A stretch of DNA of 64,000 bases from positions 1 through 64,000 of the forward strand of contig JABVXU010000237.1 of NCBI GenBank assembly GCA_013365365.1, read 5' to 3'. Under the pieces are notes generated by a model, which was not told the DNA's origin, ran no database searches, and worked only from the letters and a program-made list of their open reading frames with translations. This DNA is from Cruorifilaria tuberocauda (lineage: Eukaryota; Nematoda; Chromadorea; Rhabditida; Onchocercidae). The position numbers were made by a program, and so were the translations under genes. Below, piece by piece: positions 1 through 17,147 of the stretch (positions are counted from its first letter, which is position 1; each line of letters starts with the position of its first letter).

Positions 1-174
1 GATCTTTACCTGAAAACGCCCACTTCAAGCCGTATAAATAGTGCTCATATACTCCAATAAACGATTGTTTTACCCTTAATTGTTACGTTATAACTTCTAT
101 CTCCACGAATAAAACGCTCTTGCATCAACTCGATTGATAGAAATACAAACGTAACAAAACCAACTTTCCCGACA
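1..174. repeat. Left arm of inverted repeat 1 (runs off the window edge)
   Basis: Bases 1-38 match the reverse complement of 4146-4182, and bases 71-174 match the reverse complement of 3735-3840. Both share the blocks ACGCCCACTT and GTTATAACTTCT. The right arm carries about 300 extra bases between the two matching blocks, so this arm looks deleted internally. The outer end lies beyond the window. No coding sequence was recognised. It may be a decayed mobile element end or a fold-back repeat. Confidence 0.6.
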
Positions 175-3100
175 GAAGGTAATTTTTGATCTGGTCACAG
201 TCTTAATTAAGCAATAGTCAAAATGATTTTGATAATTGGTTAAGATAATATGCTTCCTTAACTGATTATTATTCTCCCAGATCATTATGATTCCAGTTGG
301 GCTAGCAGTTTAGAGCGAGAACTATTTGAATAAATAGCTCAAATCGGATTTTTAAATTAGTATGCTTTGAATTGCATTTGATAAGTTTATCAGGTTATAG
401 GAATATCACTAATTTATTCCAGCAGCCATGCTAACTTGCTTCGATACTTAAAAGCATCTATAGTTATAGAAATTAATCGAAATCGTAATATGCTATTGCT
501 AAATTCTAATGAAGGATAAAAATCCTGACAAGAGAAATTAAAAAATGTGTTTAATTCACAATCCTGATTAAATATAAACTATAAATATATAAGTTATTAA
601 TTAGCTATTAATTTAACACGTGAATTTCATTTAAAAAAAGGGATAGAAGAAATTTCAAAATTTCAGAGTTTATTGGGTCAAATGAATCTATCGAATACAT
701 GTATTTTCAAAATGAATAAATACACGAAATTAATGTGTTTCATTCTAAAAAGAACAAAAAAAGCGTGTATGTAAATATTTTCATTTATTTCGGAAAAATT
801 TTTTTTTCTTTTTGCAAAATATGATGAGATAAAAAACCGGAAATACCACAGCAAAACTCAGCAAAAACTTCACAGCAAAACTGAAAGAAAAGAACGAAAT
901 GGAGCAGTCACTTAAAAACTGCAAATTTGATGGAATCTAATTTATCAAACCAGGAAATTTCATTTTGCCTAAAACCGATTTCATAATAATTTCTGATTTT
1001 GAATAAATTTATAAAATTTTTGAGAAAAAAGAAAGAAAAGGTTCATATATAAATGTGATGTATTTTTTAGAAAAAAATTTTAAATCACTTTTTATTTCAA
1101 TTTGCTGATTATAACGCAGTGGAGAAAGATACAATTAAATGATGGATCATTATTTCTGGATATTTCATCGTAAAATTATAAAGTAAATCTGCGCAACTGA
1201 TTAAAAATTATAACTTTTAGTTACAATTTAATTAGCTTATATATAAATTCACTTCATTTTTATTTTTTTGTGCTGTTCTCTCTTCAAAGTAATAACAACA
1301 AAAACCGATATAGTTTAAATGAGGAAAAAAACTGGCTTAATTTGATCTTTGCTCCATTCACTATAAATTCATTTAATTAATTTTTGACTTTCGAAAAGGA
1401 TATAAATAATTTCCTTTTTGGCTAATGAAAATAGAAAATTATTATTGTCATTTGTATTGTACTAAGACTGGTATGAAACCGTTTCTTTTTTTTGTTGCTA
1501 ATTCAGAGTGGTTTTTCTTTCTTTTAATTCATTTTCTTCCATTACAAGTTTTTAATTTATATTAGGTAATAAAATAATTGATTAAATACTCTTTACGGAA
1601 ATCTGAAATGTTTCCCTGTGGTGGTCTTATTTATGCAGATTAGAAAAACAATGATTTTTCATGGAAATATAAAAATAATGTAAGAAAAACGGATTCATTA
1701 ATTAGTAATTTTTCTGTTAAGCAATAAATTTTTTATTTCCTATTTGATTAAACTTAAATTTCTTTTCTTAATTTTTAGATATTAATATTCTATTCAATTA
1801 ATTTTAGTTTGAGAATTCAAAATTTTTAAATAGAAGTGAATGCTGAATTTCTTCAAATTTAATGATTTATTTTGCTTCTTGCAAAATAAAAATATAACTT
1901 TTGTGGAAAAAAGAAAGCTAAAAAATAAAGTTGATGTGCAGTGTTGTTTGAAATCAAAAAATTTTTGTCATATTAATTTGCAATAAGCATTGATTTAATT
2001 AGTTTAATCAAATTATTTAAAGTTTAGGACTGCTTAATTTCAAAAATAGAATTTACACTGAGCAAGAAACGAGCCTAAAAAAATAATCAGCAAGTTTTTT
2101 GCAAAAGTTGTCAACGTTTTATTTTTATTTCATAAAAACGAAAAATTTAGGAACACCAAAACAAATGAATGACAGAAAGGAATATTTTTGATTGAATTTG
2201 TTTTTCGATGAAAAAATTGGCTTTTAGTTCCATAAATTTCTCTGAAAAAGTAAAATGATATTTTAGAAAAAGTGAGAAAAAAGAGGAAAAATAAAAAATT
2301 AAGCAAATAATTCTTTTGTAATCTCAAATTAAATTCTAAAGTTTCATAAATTCTTTATGTTTTTTAAGCGTAGAAATTTCTAGTTCAATTTTAATTTTTC
2401 TTTCGTTTTTTTTATCTTTTGCTTTTCAAACTTGCAAAACTTGCCATATTTTATTCTGTACCACTATTTTCATAGTTGAAACAAATGAATAAGATCAGGA
2501 AAAAATTTTTCCACTGAACGGAAAGAAATGGCAAAATTCAAACATGAAAAAAAAATTTTTTTTTGAATCAGTTGATCGAAGTATGTGAACAATAAATAAT
2601 TTTTCTGATTTTTTTTTGTTTCTTTTTCATTTGTTCTTGTTGTGCTGTAATCTATCAATTTGCATCTAAATTTTAACCGACGGAAATTCAATTTGACCTA
2701 TCTTTCTTTCTTATAATTCACGAAAATTATTGCAGATTTGATAACACACTTTAACCACAATTGTTTTCATCGGAACGAATGATTGATATTTCACAAAAAA
2801 ATAATTAATACTACTCATTTTATGATTGCAGTATATCGCAAAAATTTTTAAATATTATCAATTATTTGCGTAATATATATGATATACATACAATTATCGA
2901 AATATCATTTTGTACTTTAAAATAAATTTGAATCTGTTCGGTTCGATGAAAAAACAAAGAAGAAACTATTAGTAATATAAATAATTTAGCTGTAAGAAGT
3001 TTAGAGTGAAAGAAATAACATATTATGAGAGCTTTATGCTAAATTTTCATATCAGTAAGTGTTGCTTATGCTGGTCAGAAAGTGCTAATACAGTTGACTT

Positions 3101-3734
3101 AATTTACACATAAATGGAAGATTTCATATTTCTCAAATTTTAACATTTAGTTGAATTATTTTTTGGATCAACTATTTTGTTCAATAATTTTATCGTTTTT
3201 TATAATTAATCGAATCATTTTTTGTACTGTTATTTATTGCGATAACTAAATAGAAGAAAGTGGTATTATTGTTTTGGAATAACACAGATGGTATTTACAG
3301 GAGACGGAAAGCTTGTTTATAAATTGGATCAATTTTAGAGAGAAATTCGAAATTGTTTTCTTTTTTGCATTCAAAACTCTTTTTCTTATAATAGTCTTAG
3401 TAATAGAAATACCTTTTTACCATTTTATCAAAAGAGACATCGCCAAATAAATAATTGTTGAAAAGATAAAACGTTTCAACATCTTTTGGTGATAATGATC
3501 GCAATGACGATATCATTATCAGGACTGATTGATCGAAGAATTATCATATACAAATGAATCATCTCAATTTTTCCACAAGCATCAAAAGCATCATCAACTC
3601 AGTATTTGAATACAAGAATAAATATCATTCCTGGCAAATCATGACATTGTTGGAAAAAACAAAAATCAAAAGCGAAAGGAAAAAATGAAATGTTAAACAG
3701 TAAAATTTCATACATTTAATATTACTTTTCATAT
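175..3734. other. AT-rich spacer between the arms of inverted repeat 1, no gene seen
   Basis: About 3.5 kb of very AT-rich sequence full of A and T runs. Short ORFs on the minus strand near 2130-2691 are lysine/phenylalanine-rich translations of homopolymer runs, with no recognisable motif. No transposase, reverse transcriptase or splice-consistent exon series was found. Confidence 0.5.
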
Positions 3735-4182
3735 GTGTCGGGAAATAGAGATAGTTTGTTGCGTTTGTATTTGTATCAGTCGAGTTGATGCAAGCGCATT
3801 TTATTCGTACACAGAAGTTATAACGTGACAATTAAAGGTAAGACAATCATTTACCGGAATATAGACGTCGGATCACGGGAGATCCCCTTGGTAATCAGGA
3901 AACAAATTGATAGTGTTCAGTGTTCCTGTAACACCTAGGATTTCGTAATCTGATGACTTTTCATAGTCCAGCAGGAAACTGATACCTGATCGCAAATGAT
4001 AATCGTAAGGAGGAAGGTTAGGGGTTACGCTTGATGAAATGGTGACCGAAAGTGAGTCTGTCGACCGTACTGAGTTGGAAAGTGTCGATCAGTGTTAATG
4101 AATGTGAATGTGAATCAGTCTCGATCCTTAAGCCGTCCATTAATTCATACGGCCGGAAGTGGGCGTTTTTGGGGTGAAGATC
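3735..4182. repeat. Right arm of inverted repeat 1, GC-richer than its surroundings
   Basis: The reverse complement of 3735-3840 matches 71-174 and that of 4146-4182 matches 1-38, with scattered substitutions. The 3841-4145 part has no partner at the left. It is visibly richer in G and C than the flanks and contains a short hairpin (GGATC ... GATCC near 3873-3890). This looks like the fuller copy of an old repeat. No open reading frame of note crosses it. Confidence 0.6.
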
Positions 4183-6609
4183 AGGAATGATTGATAATGA
4201 TAGTTTAAGAGCGGCTCATCGGCTCATGCATTTATGTATAACTATATCATGAAAATATAATTAGCTGTATTTAATAAAAATAATTTTTTTTGTTACTTAA
4301 AAAATCGTTTAAAATTTAAATTTAAGTATAGCAGCCAATTTCATTTTCTATATAAAATACTATAAAGTAATCATGAATAGTTAAATGAAAGAGAGAAATA
4401 GTTTTGTTTCAAAGTAATGCTATTATTTAAATTAATCATAATTACTGTCGTAAACAAAAATATGATAGCAATATTTCGATTTAAAATACAATTGTCATTT
4501 AAAAAATTCTCTCCAATATTATTATCATAAATTTTCTCCAAGAAGAAAAGGAAGAAAAAACTTGTTTTTAATTATACTAATTGTTAGTTTAAGTTTAACA
4601 ACAAGAGGGATGAAAGGTAAAAACCTTTTCAAGATGTTTTTGTCTAATTTTAGATTATAACCTCTATTTCATTCAAATGAAATTTCTTTAGCGGGAAAGA
4701 TGATTATTTAAATTTCCTAATTATCTTCACTTGTGGATGATCAAACGTTGGTTAAAAATGCGTTTAAAAATTCATTTCTTCCTTATATCGGTTATAATTG
4801 AGCTTCTTCAGATAGGAAAAGAAAATACAATTATTAATAAATAATTCAGTTATAACTTCAGCATTTTCAAAATAATTAAAAATATTCATGATGTATGGTG
4901 CAGAGTATTTGTCAATTATTAATATAATAAATAAGTTAACTAATCTTTTCACGAATAAAACGACAGTTGTTTTTTATTCATTACTAATCCTTTCATTAGA
5001 ATGTTATAAAAGAAGTAAAGATTGAGAATTATTAACTTATCATGATGTTAATGAACAAATAAATTAATTTAATTAATAAATTGTGATTTTAATCATTTTG
5101 TTATACTACCAAACACGTACCATTTTGAAATAAATTATCATATTAAGTTAACATTAAATTTGTTCCAAATATTATCTCCTTCAATAATATTGCTATTTTG
5201 ATACCGGCAAATTTCGTAATTTCAACAATGTTATCATATCAGTGATTATTTCATCATCGTGCAATAAAGCTTCCATGTTGATGATTTGCACTGATAATCG
5301 ATAACTATATTCTTTGTATTCTTATATCATATATCATTAAAGCTATAGTACTTATAATAATCACATCTAAGTTAGACCAAAATGATGTTACAACTACGAA
5401 ATTTAAAAAAATTACATTAAAATTTAAATTATTTTAACTTATTCATTTTTCTTAAAATAATGACTCATAAACTGATAAACAACAATAATGAATTTTGATG
5501 CATTTTATTCATGCAAAAAAAATGTTTAAATACTGGGTGATCGTACCTATTATATTCCTTGCAAGAAATGATGTACAAAGAGAGAGAGAGAGAGAGGGAG
5601 AGTGAGGAGGGTAAGAGGGAAAAAAGACAGAATGAAAGGGAAAAAAGAAAGGAAAGAATTATATTTGTCAAGAGGAGGATTTCATTATTTTTTAAGAAAA
5701 AAGAAATTTCAACAATGGAAAGTGAAGAAATGAGTTAGAGGAATGGATAGTAGTAATGATGGTGATGATAATAATGACAATAATGATAAAGAACACAATG
5801 ATTAGAATGATGAAGAGAAATGAAATTATAAGTATTTCCGGCTAAAGATGATTATAGCAAAAGAAACTGTCAAATGATGAATAACCATTTTCGAAAGATA
5901 GGAAATAATGAAAGAAGTGATAAGGAAAGAGATAAACCAGTTTTCAAGAAATGATCAAAATGAAATTAACGATCAACGTCGATTACCGGTGAAAGGCAAA
6001 AATGGACTGGAAAAATGATTTCCGCCCTGTTATTTGTCTTTCCTCTCTCCTAAATACGTGCAGTAATTCGTTCCGGACACATTCTGAAAAAAGAAAAACG
6101 GAAAGTCATAAATAGGGAAGAATGGCGGGCGCATTTAGCGTAATCTGTTCAATTGCAAAGAGCGAAATGGTTCATTTCGAGTAATTTCATAAAAACTCAC
6201 TTTATAAAACTTAATTAAGTTCTTAGTTTTCAATTATCATGATTCTATTTAATTATATTTATTTAATATTAAAATTCATGTTATCTTAGTAGAATTTCAA
6301 TTGAGTCAATTCGCTGCATATATACTTTTTAATTATTAAAATCATTCAGGTATAATTCGACTGTAACAGGTATTTAAGTATTTGATTCAATTTTTTAATT
6401 TAAAATTGTAGTTTCGCTTGACCATAGACAATAGTTATTGAAATTTATACTTGTTTACAAAATCTCATCGTACATAGTTGCACTTATTTTATGTTTGCTA
6501 ACTTTAAATCAAATGTATTCCAAAAATTATTGAAACTTAGCATTCCCACTGTTTGTGCATCGATGAATACTGTTATCAGTTAAAGGTAAAAAAACTCATT
6601 GGAATTTAA
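4183..6609. other. Intergenic region with a GA tract and a small GC-richer island
   Basis: Mostly AT-rich non-coding DNA. It holds a GA microsatellite at 5579-5609, imperfect GAT/AAT repeats at about 5745-5800, and a short GC-richer patch at about 5990-6140 containing AATGGCGGGCGC. The patch lies about 500 bases upstream of the lectin gene and could be regulatory, but no recognised promoter element proves this. No exon could be supported. Confidence 0.4.
5579..5609. repeat. GA-rich microsatellite
   Basis: A run of AG dinucleotides, about 16 bases perfect, decays into GGGAGAGTGAGGAGG. It is a simple repeat with no gene over it. Confidence 0.85.
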
Positions 6610-6615
6610 TTCCAG
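6610..6615 (+). promoter_or_regulatory. Splice acceptor in the lectin 5' leader
   Basis: The sequence TTTAATTCCAG ends 20 bases before the lectin start codon at 6636. An acceptor this close to a start, with no coding exon visible upstream, is typical of spliced-leader addition in nematodes. A 5' untranslated cis exon is the alternative. Confidence 0.4.
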
Positions 6616-6635
6616 TGAAGTTGAAGAATAAAACG

Positions 6636-9368
6636 ATGAACAATTATAGCACCGTTATATTTATGACATATTTCACTGGTAAGATCTTTTTTTTCACTTT
6701 CTTATTCTTTTTAACTGTAAGTTGACAAATTTTCACAATTATTATTTCTTATCAATGAGATTAGTTAAAGTTAAAATTTTAATTATTAAAAATTTAAGAA
6801 TTTTCAATAAATTTTTTACTCTCGCGATTGCTTTACTCGATGTGTGAAGAGAATGATAAAATTATTTTGCCAATGGTTTTTTAATTTAAAAATATTCCCA
6901 CATTTCAATAAAATACTCCAATCATCCATAGTAAGTCTAAAGAATATTCCAAAAAAATTCATGGAACTGTACTTTTCTCAAAAACATCTGAAATCACTAT
7001 CTTCTATGATTAATTAATTAATTTAGCAATGTGCATTTATTAATCCTATTTATTTACTATAACAAGTAAGCTGCATTGCTCTGTGCAATACTGAACATAT
7101 AATTTTGCCATTTAAGCAATTTGAGATATTGGAATGGACATGGAATTGCCGCATACAAATTCCTAAATAGAGTCAAATAAACTTGACTAGTTGCTGTAAC
7201 AGAAAATGCCACAGCCTCTTTGCGACTGCACGGTCATTCGTCAAATTTACTGGTTAAAATTGGGTGATAGTAAACACCAAAAAATGCTCATTTTCGGTAG
7301 TATAGATTGATCTGTAGGAACTGTACCACTCGATGTTATATTACTATTATTTTCCTAATAAAACAAATAATTTAATAGCTTGATGCAAGATTGTTCGTAA
7401 TAATTGTTAGTAATAAAATTTAAAAAAGTTTTGAAGAAAAATTTTTCTGATTTGTAAATCACTCTCAGTTGCACTATGCGCCATATGTGATCAAGGATGG
7501 CGATTTTCACCGCATTCTCGAAAGTGTTACAAATATTTTCCCAAAGCAATGACATGGACGGAAGCTGAATTTCATTGTCAAATGCAAAGTGGCCATCAGT
7601 TATCAATACATACTTCGGGAGAGAATAAATTTGCTAGAGGTAATATATTTCATTTTTGTTCTTTTCTTAAATTTCAAGTTGATAAAATCATTTACAAATA
7701 AACTTGAAATAGAAAAATTGGAAACGATATATTTCCCTTATTTATTCATAATGAATTGGAAAAAAGTGGTAATAAAAAACATTTTGAGATGATTTTTTCG
7801 AGCAAGCATCATTGAATTCATTTCTTCTCGGATTATAATTTTATAGAAATTCCATCGAAAATTTACTTGAACATTGCTAACAGCATGCTTAATGATAAAA
7901 AATTATCAATTAACAGATTCCGAAAAGAGAAATTAGATTATCAACGTTATTAGTACTTCACTAATCTCATTGATGCTATCATTAATATTTATCATACCGT
8001 TATTAGTATTATTGTTATCCGTTTTTTTAAAGAAATGAACCATTTTTTCCATTACAATGCAAAAATTTCGAGAAATTTATAGAGCAAAAACTGGTAAAAT
8101 TAAATATCAAATCGAGGTTGTGAATTTTTGTAAATATTTTGCATATTTAAAAAGATTATAATTTCCTAATTAATATATTACTTACCGGAAATTATGGAGT
8201 GATTCCTTTGTTATTTAACTATATAAATAAGCAAAAAGACAAAGTAGTTTTTTTGAAAGGAAATGTTAAAATTAATTAAAAAATTAACAATTCAAATTTC
8301 AAACTTTTTAAAAAAACATTACCATTATTACAATCAAAATTGTAGGATTGGAACTGGTAATTTAGTTAACTTTGATTTTTAATTCTTCAAAATTTCCATC
8401 ATTTTAGAAGTAGCTCGGGATGGGTCTGAAGTATGGCTTGGTTCTGCGAGATTCGACAGATCAGCCAAATACGAATGGTCAGATAAAACATCGTTCAATT
8501 TTAGAGGCTGGAAAAAAGGTTTGTTTTTAATTTTTTATAATCCATTAATTTGATGCATTAATTTTTTAATGAATTATATTAAAGTTTCTGCGTAATAAAA
8601 TATTTTTAATCCTTCAATTCGAAAACAATAAATGATTAATTTCTTCAATGAGATAATATTTGTAAACATTTGACGGAAAAAGTTAATTTCCGGCATTAAT
8701 TTATGAATCCCCACAAACTCATTACATATTTGTAAAGATTCATAAATTACTAACGAAAATGAGAATTTTACTAGTTTCTACATCTTTTCTTGAATTTATC
8801 TAACAAAAAAAAGTTGCACAAAAATATTGTTGAAATTTGCAGATGAAATACCCGTAACCAAATTAAAACAGCCATGCACTAAAATGAATGTTACAAATGG
8901 TGAATGGTTTCAAAGTTGCTGTCGAATAGTTGCACCATACATTTGTCAGAAAGATCCGCAATCCACAAATTTTTATGCTAACAAGGAGCAGGTAATCAAT
9001 TGTTCATAATTTCTCGAAAATTATATCAGTGCAGATAAAATATTGAAATAACTGTGGATTTTGAATTGGGTAGGTGTTTATAATAATTTTTGACTTTTTT
9101 CTTATCTTTAATGCATAACAAATATTTCTGCAAAATTTTTCTGGTTGTAATTGCAAAAAACTAATCAATATTGGCATTCTTTAGCGTAACAGATTATAAT
9201 TTTCCAATGACTTTTATTTTCAAAATGCACTTAAATGATAATACAATGCTTTATCGTTATCATACGGTTTATTATATAATAAAACTATTTTTATTGCAGA
9301 ATAATTACGGTACAATTAGAAAAAATTCAGCTCTCAATCAACGGTGGCGATTTTTATCACCTAAATAA
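6636..9368 (+). CDS. Secreted single-domain C-type lectin-like protein (five exons)
   Basis: Exons 6636-6678, 7469-7639, 8408-8518, 8843-8991 and 9300-9368 join in phase to about 180 residues. A signal peptide is split over exons 1-2 (MNNYSTVIFM ... VALCAI), so the product is probably secreted. One C-type lectin domain follows: CDQGWRF at about 21, FHC at about 50, VWLGSARF at about 80, YEWSD at about 93, and C-x14-C-C-x7-C at 120-143. The usual pairings would be C21-C34, C51-C143 and C120-C135. The calcium and sugar motifs (EPN or QPD, and WND) are absent, so calcium-dependent sugar binding is doubtful. The last exon adds a basic tail of about 22 residues. If the donor at 8992 is not used, the protein ends at 9009 instead. 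The family is secure; the ligand is unknown. Confidence 0.85.
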
Positions 9369-12300
9369 TAGCATATATTGCTCTCTTTATATTTGATATT
9401 TTTTATTTTTTGTGTTTGAAAATTCATTTCGTGCTTTAATCCAATGACGTTTCAAGTTGAGTAAGAATATCTTTCCTTCACATAAATTAGAGGTAAACAC
9501 GGAATACTGTGAGCAAAATTATAAAACAAGTCCACAAAATTTTTGAATCATTCAACTTAATGAAACGGAAGGAAGAAAAAAAGTCGAATAGTAAGAATGA
9601 AATTTAACCGAAGTCATTGAGTTCTTAAATAATGATGAAATTACTTCATGTAATAAGTTTAAAACAAAAAGAAAGTTTTAAATATTTATTTTCCAACAGT
9701 TCATGATATATCATTGAAATAACTAGTAACTGGCTGTTCCTTGATTGTTAACAATTGCAAAATTGCAAATTGGACATGTCCTAAAAATATCATATATTCC
9801 TTTTTTTGATTTTATAGGACATTGTAAATATGCTGATTTCTTCCTAACGCAATTTTAATTCCACAGTTGAATTGTTGTTGATTAATTTTATTCATTTTTT
9901 TAAATTATATTGTTCAAAAAGAAAGCATTATTCATGCATTTTATAGCGGTAACAATTTTTATTTCATGTTAATTTTATTAAATTAATATTAATCAGATAT
10001 TACATTTTTTAAATAATATTAACTAATTGATAATTATTATTGTTTTACTGATAGTGTATTTTTCATTACTGTCACTGACAGTTAATATTACTGTTACACT
10101 GATCACTTTTACATCCATTTCTCTTTTTATCTGCCATTACCTTATGTGTATTTCGATTTGATTGCTTAATAGCTATATCACTTTCAAAATATCCGACGAT
10201 TTCGTCTTTGCTATTAACTGTTATGACGAAATGAAATGTTTGATAAAGTTTGATCACACTAATATTGTCATTAACCCTATGCATCTCTCAGGAATATAAG
10301 AATAATGATATATTATCACCATTATCCTACATATACAACACTTATTTTCGAATATGGAAAGAAAGGTTAAACAAGCAATTCAATCATCATTATTCATAGT
10401 TAAATAAAATAAGGAAGAATTAGTTTTATTCATAAAACTCATCCAGTCAAAATTATTATTAATGCAATTTTGTTCTTATATTGGTTTTTCAGGAGATCAA
10501 ATTTTTATTTTTTTGCGCTCTTTTTTATCAATTCATCTCCCATTTTCTTTCATACAGAAGAGTATTTTCGATGTAAATTTATCCAAATAATCAAAGTTCC
10601 GGTTATAATTTCCGAATAAATTTTATTAGTTTTAACATAAACAGATATTAAAGTGTCTCTACGCTTCGCTTTTGCAATAACTATACGATAAAGTTTTCTT
10701 CAGGTTTGATTAAGATTCCAGCCAGCCAAATTTTAATCCACCTCCAATCTTAACTTGCAGGTCTTAATCCTGGATTCAACTCAGTGTCCATTCCTCCAAC
10801 CCGAACCTTCCCTTTATAAATCTTAGAACTGAAATTTACCATCTTCGACTCAAATACTTCAGAATTTCCATATTGCAGGTTCTATTGAGAAACTTCTCGA
10901 AACTAATTTCTAACTATTTTTGAATCTTTATTTTTCTATGTGTCATTGCTTGTAAAATGTAAAACATTATTCTCATCGCGCCGTCGCCAGAAGATATTCT
11001 CATCGTATAAAAAACTGTTTGTCTTAATATAATATTATATAATTTAATTAAAGATTTATCTTACAGTTTTTATGAGTAAAACCATTTCTTCTCATGAAAA
11101 TTTTTATTTTCAATTTTATCGACTTCCTTCCAATGTAAATTTTCTCATCTCTGTAAATCTCCTCCTCACAAATCCTTATCTGTAAAAGATCATTACAGTA
11201 GGGAATAGGTTAGAGTTTCCACAGCTATCAACAAACTCGCCGCTCTGTTATTTCATCGTTGTATTATTTATTCTCAATAATAAATTGTTATTCCACTGCT
11301 TTTGTAGAGTGTAGCCGTACCAATGCTGAATCCACAAGGAAATCTCCACCAAATTCAACTTCCACCATATTCAAACCTCAATTCAGTCTAATCAAAATCA
11401 ACGACAAGCTAGGAAAATACTAAAAACTTAATCACATTATATTTGCAGGTCTTATAAGTCGAATAAAAAGTGAAATTTCAACATTCTATCTTATAGGAAA
11501 TTGATTAGTCTTTTAAACTCCTAGAATATTTGAAAATCTAGTGTAAAATGGCCTCAAAACACTATAATGAGGTTGGATGACTTGTTTTTTTTTCATAAAC
11601 AAAATTTTCAGGAGATTTTTCTTTTGCTGGAAAATTTGAGACGACAATTTCTGTTCCACTTGGCAAAGGATTCATCTTTCGTTCATGATTAAGATAAGAG
11701 TTATTTGATTGAGTTGAGAAGGTTAAAAGTGATTAACAGCAGGAAGATTGTAGCTGGCAGGAATTTATTCTTTCATTAATAATTCAGAATTAAGCCATTA
11801 TGTATATATATTATCTAGATGGATGGTACCCAATGAGTAAATAACGTAGTAGATAGATTAATAAAGATCACAGTTATATGAATTGAGGCGAAGACCGTCT
11901 AGACAAATATTTAGACATATAATATAGATAGGTGGGTGAACGATAGTTATTTTTTTTGAAAATGTTGCAAAAAAGGAAAATTACTTGGTATTTACAGCTT
12001 AAAATGAATTGAAACACACAGTCTCATTCAGCCGAAAATATTTGTATGAAGAATTTCTTTTACATAGTTTACATGGATTATATCTTTAAACTTAACATCT
12101 TGCATTATAAACTTTGGTTTTCCCGACAATCATAGAGCAGATAACACTGTTCCATTCTATTACTTCTCCTATATTTTTGATGCTGCAGGTAAAATAATTT
12201 TAGGATAATATTCTTGACCTTGCCATAAAGTATACGTCCGTATCGCAAAGTTGGGAATTTAAACTACAACTTCTTAACAAACATATAAATATGTTACCTA

Positions 12301-13196
12301 TGATTTCACAATAAGTATTTGTATATCTGCATAAAAGATTTACTTAAACCTTATGATGATAAAAAACAAGTGAATATTTTCTTGTAATGCGAACAAAAAA
12401 GGCAGGAGAAAATGAGAGCACTTGGGAGGAAGTAGAAGATTACATATGTCAGTAAAACTTATAATGCGTAAAAGAAGAAAAATCAAAATCAAACATGCAA
12501 GCGCAGAATGAAAGAATTAAAAATATCATTGCAAATCTCAACATTTAGTTGTAAATCTTATCAATTAAAAAAGGTAAAAATGGTAAAAGTGCAAAGCAGT
12601 CGAAATATATAAGTCACAGAAAGACATGAAATACAATACTTAGAAGAGGCATAATTTATAAATCACAAAAGTAAATGCCACTGAATCAACTGTTCGGTTT
12701 AATAAGGCCTACTGTAATCGATTGAGGAATAAAAATCAACAAATAAATTCCAGATAACTATTATAATTCAATAGGTCAAACATCAACTCAAACCAATTCT
12801 TATCCAAACTTTGTAAATATGGCACAAAGCTTAAAAGAATTTTACATTACTTGATTAATTTTCATGCGCGTCCTAAACAGCATAAATATAGATAAAAGTC
12901 ATCAAGCAAGAAATGTGTGAAATCGTATAATTTTTGTCAATAAAAGATACTTTCATGATCAAAATCACATGATTTTTCGTTTTTCATCATTATGGCAAAA
13001 TCTTTACTAGAAAAGCAATCCTACGCCACATTTTTCCTAACATAATCAAAATTAAATTATCAAAAATATTAATTTCTACGATTTAAAATTCACAAAAGTC
13101 ATAAATCGACTATATATTACACAAAAAAATTTCTTGTGAAAGAGGCAAAAAAAACTTCGATTTTCTTCATTTTAGCAAAGAACTGCAGCTAATGTT
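9369..13196. other. Intergenic region between the lectin and PAK genes, no gene seen
   Basis: Nearly 4 kb separates the ends of two convergently oriented genes. Around 10640-11460 the composition is less AT-biased, and the string TTGCAGGTCTTA recurs at about 10755 and 11445, suggesting remnants of an old repeat. Every frame there is broken by stops within 20-25 codons. A minus-strand ORF at 10072-10284 has no recognisable motif. The part nearest 13197 will include the kinase 3' untranslated region. Confidence 0.4.
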
Positions 13197-17136
<3,940 letters not shown>

Positions 17137-17139
17137 CTT

Positions 17140-17147
17140 CTGAAGGA
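17140..17147 (-). promoter_or_regulatory. Splice acceptor 3 bases before the PAK start codon
   Basis: Read on the minus strand, CATCCTTCAG is followed by AAG and then the ATG at 17136. The N-terminus at that ATG agrees with PAK4-type proteins. The acceptor therefore probably receives a spliced leader or a 5' untranslated exon, not coding sequence. Confidence 0.5.

Noticed and set aside
2130..2691. Minus-strand ORFs rich in Phe, Lys and Asn
   Set aside because: They come from homopolymer-rich AT sequence and look like chance frames.
7355..7606. Minus-strand 83-codon ORF over the lectin gene
   Set aside because: It is the antisense shadow of lectin exon 2, which has clear family motifs on the plus strand.
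8992..9009. End of the lectin at the TAA immediately after exon 4
   Set aside because: A consensus donor (CAG/GTAATC) precedes that stop, and an in-phase exon with a strong TTATTGCAG acceptor follows at 9300, so the longer form is preferred. The short form remains possible.
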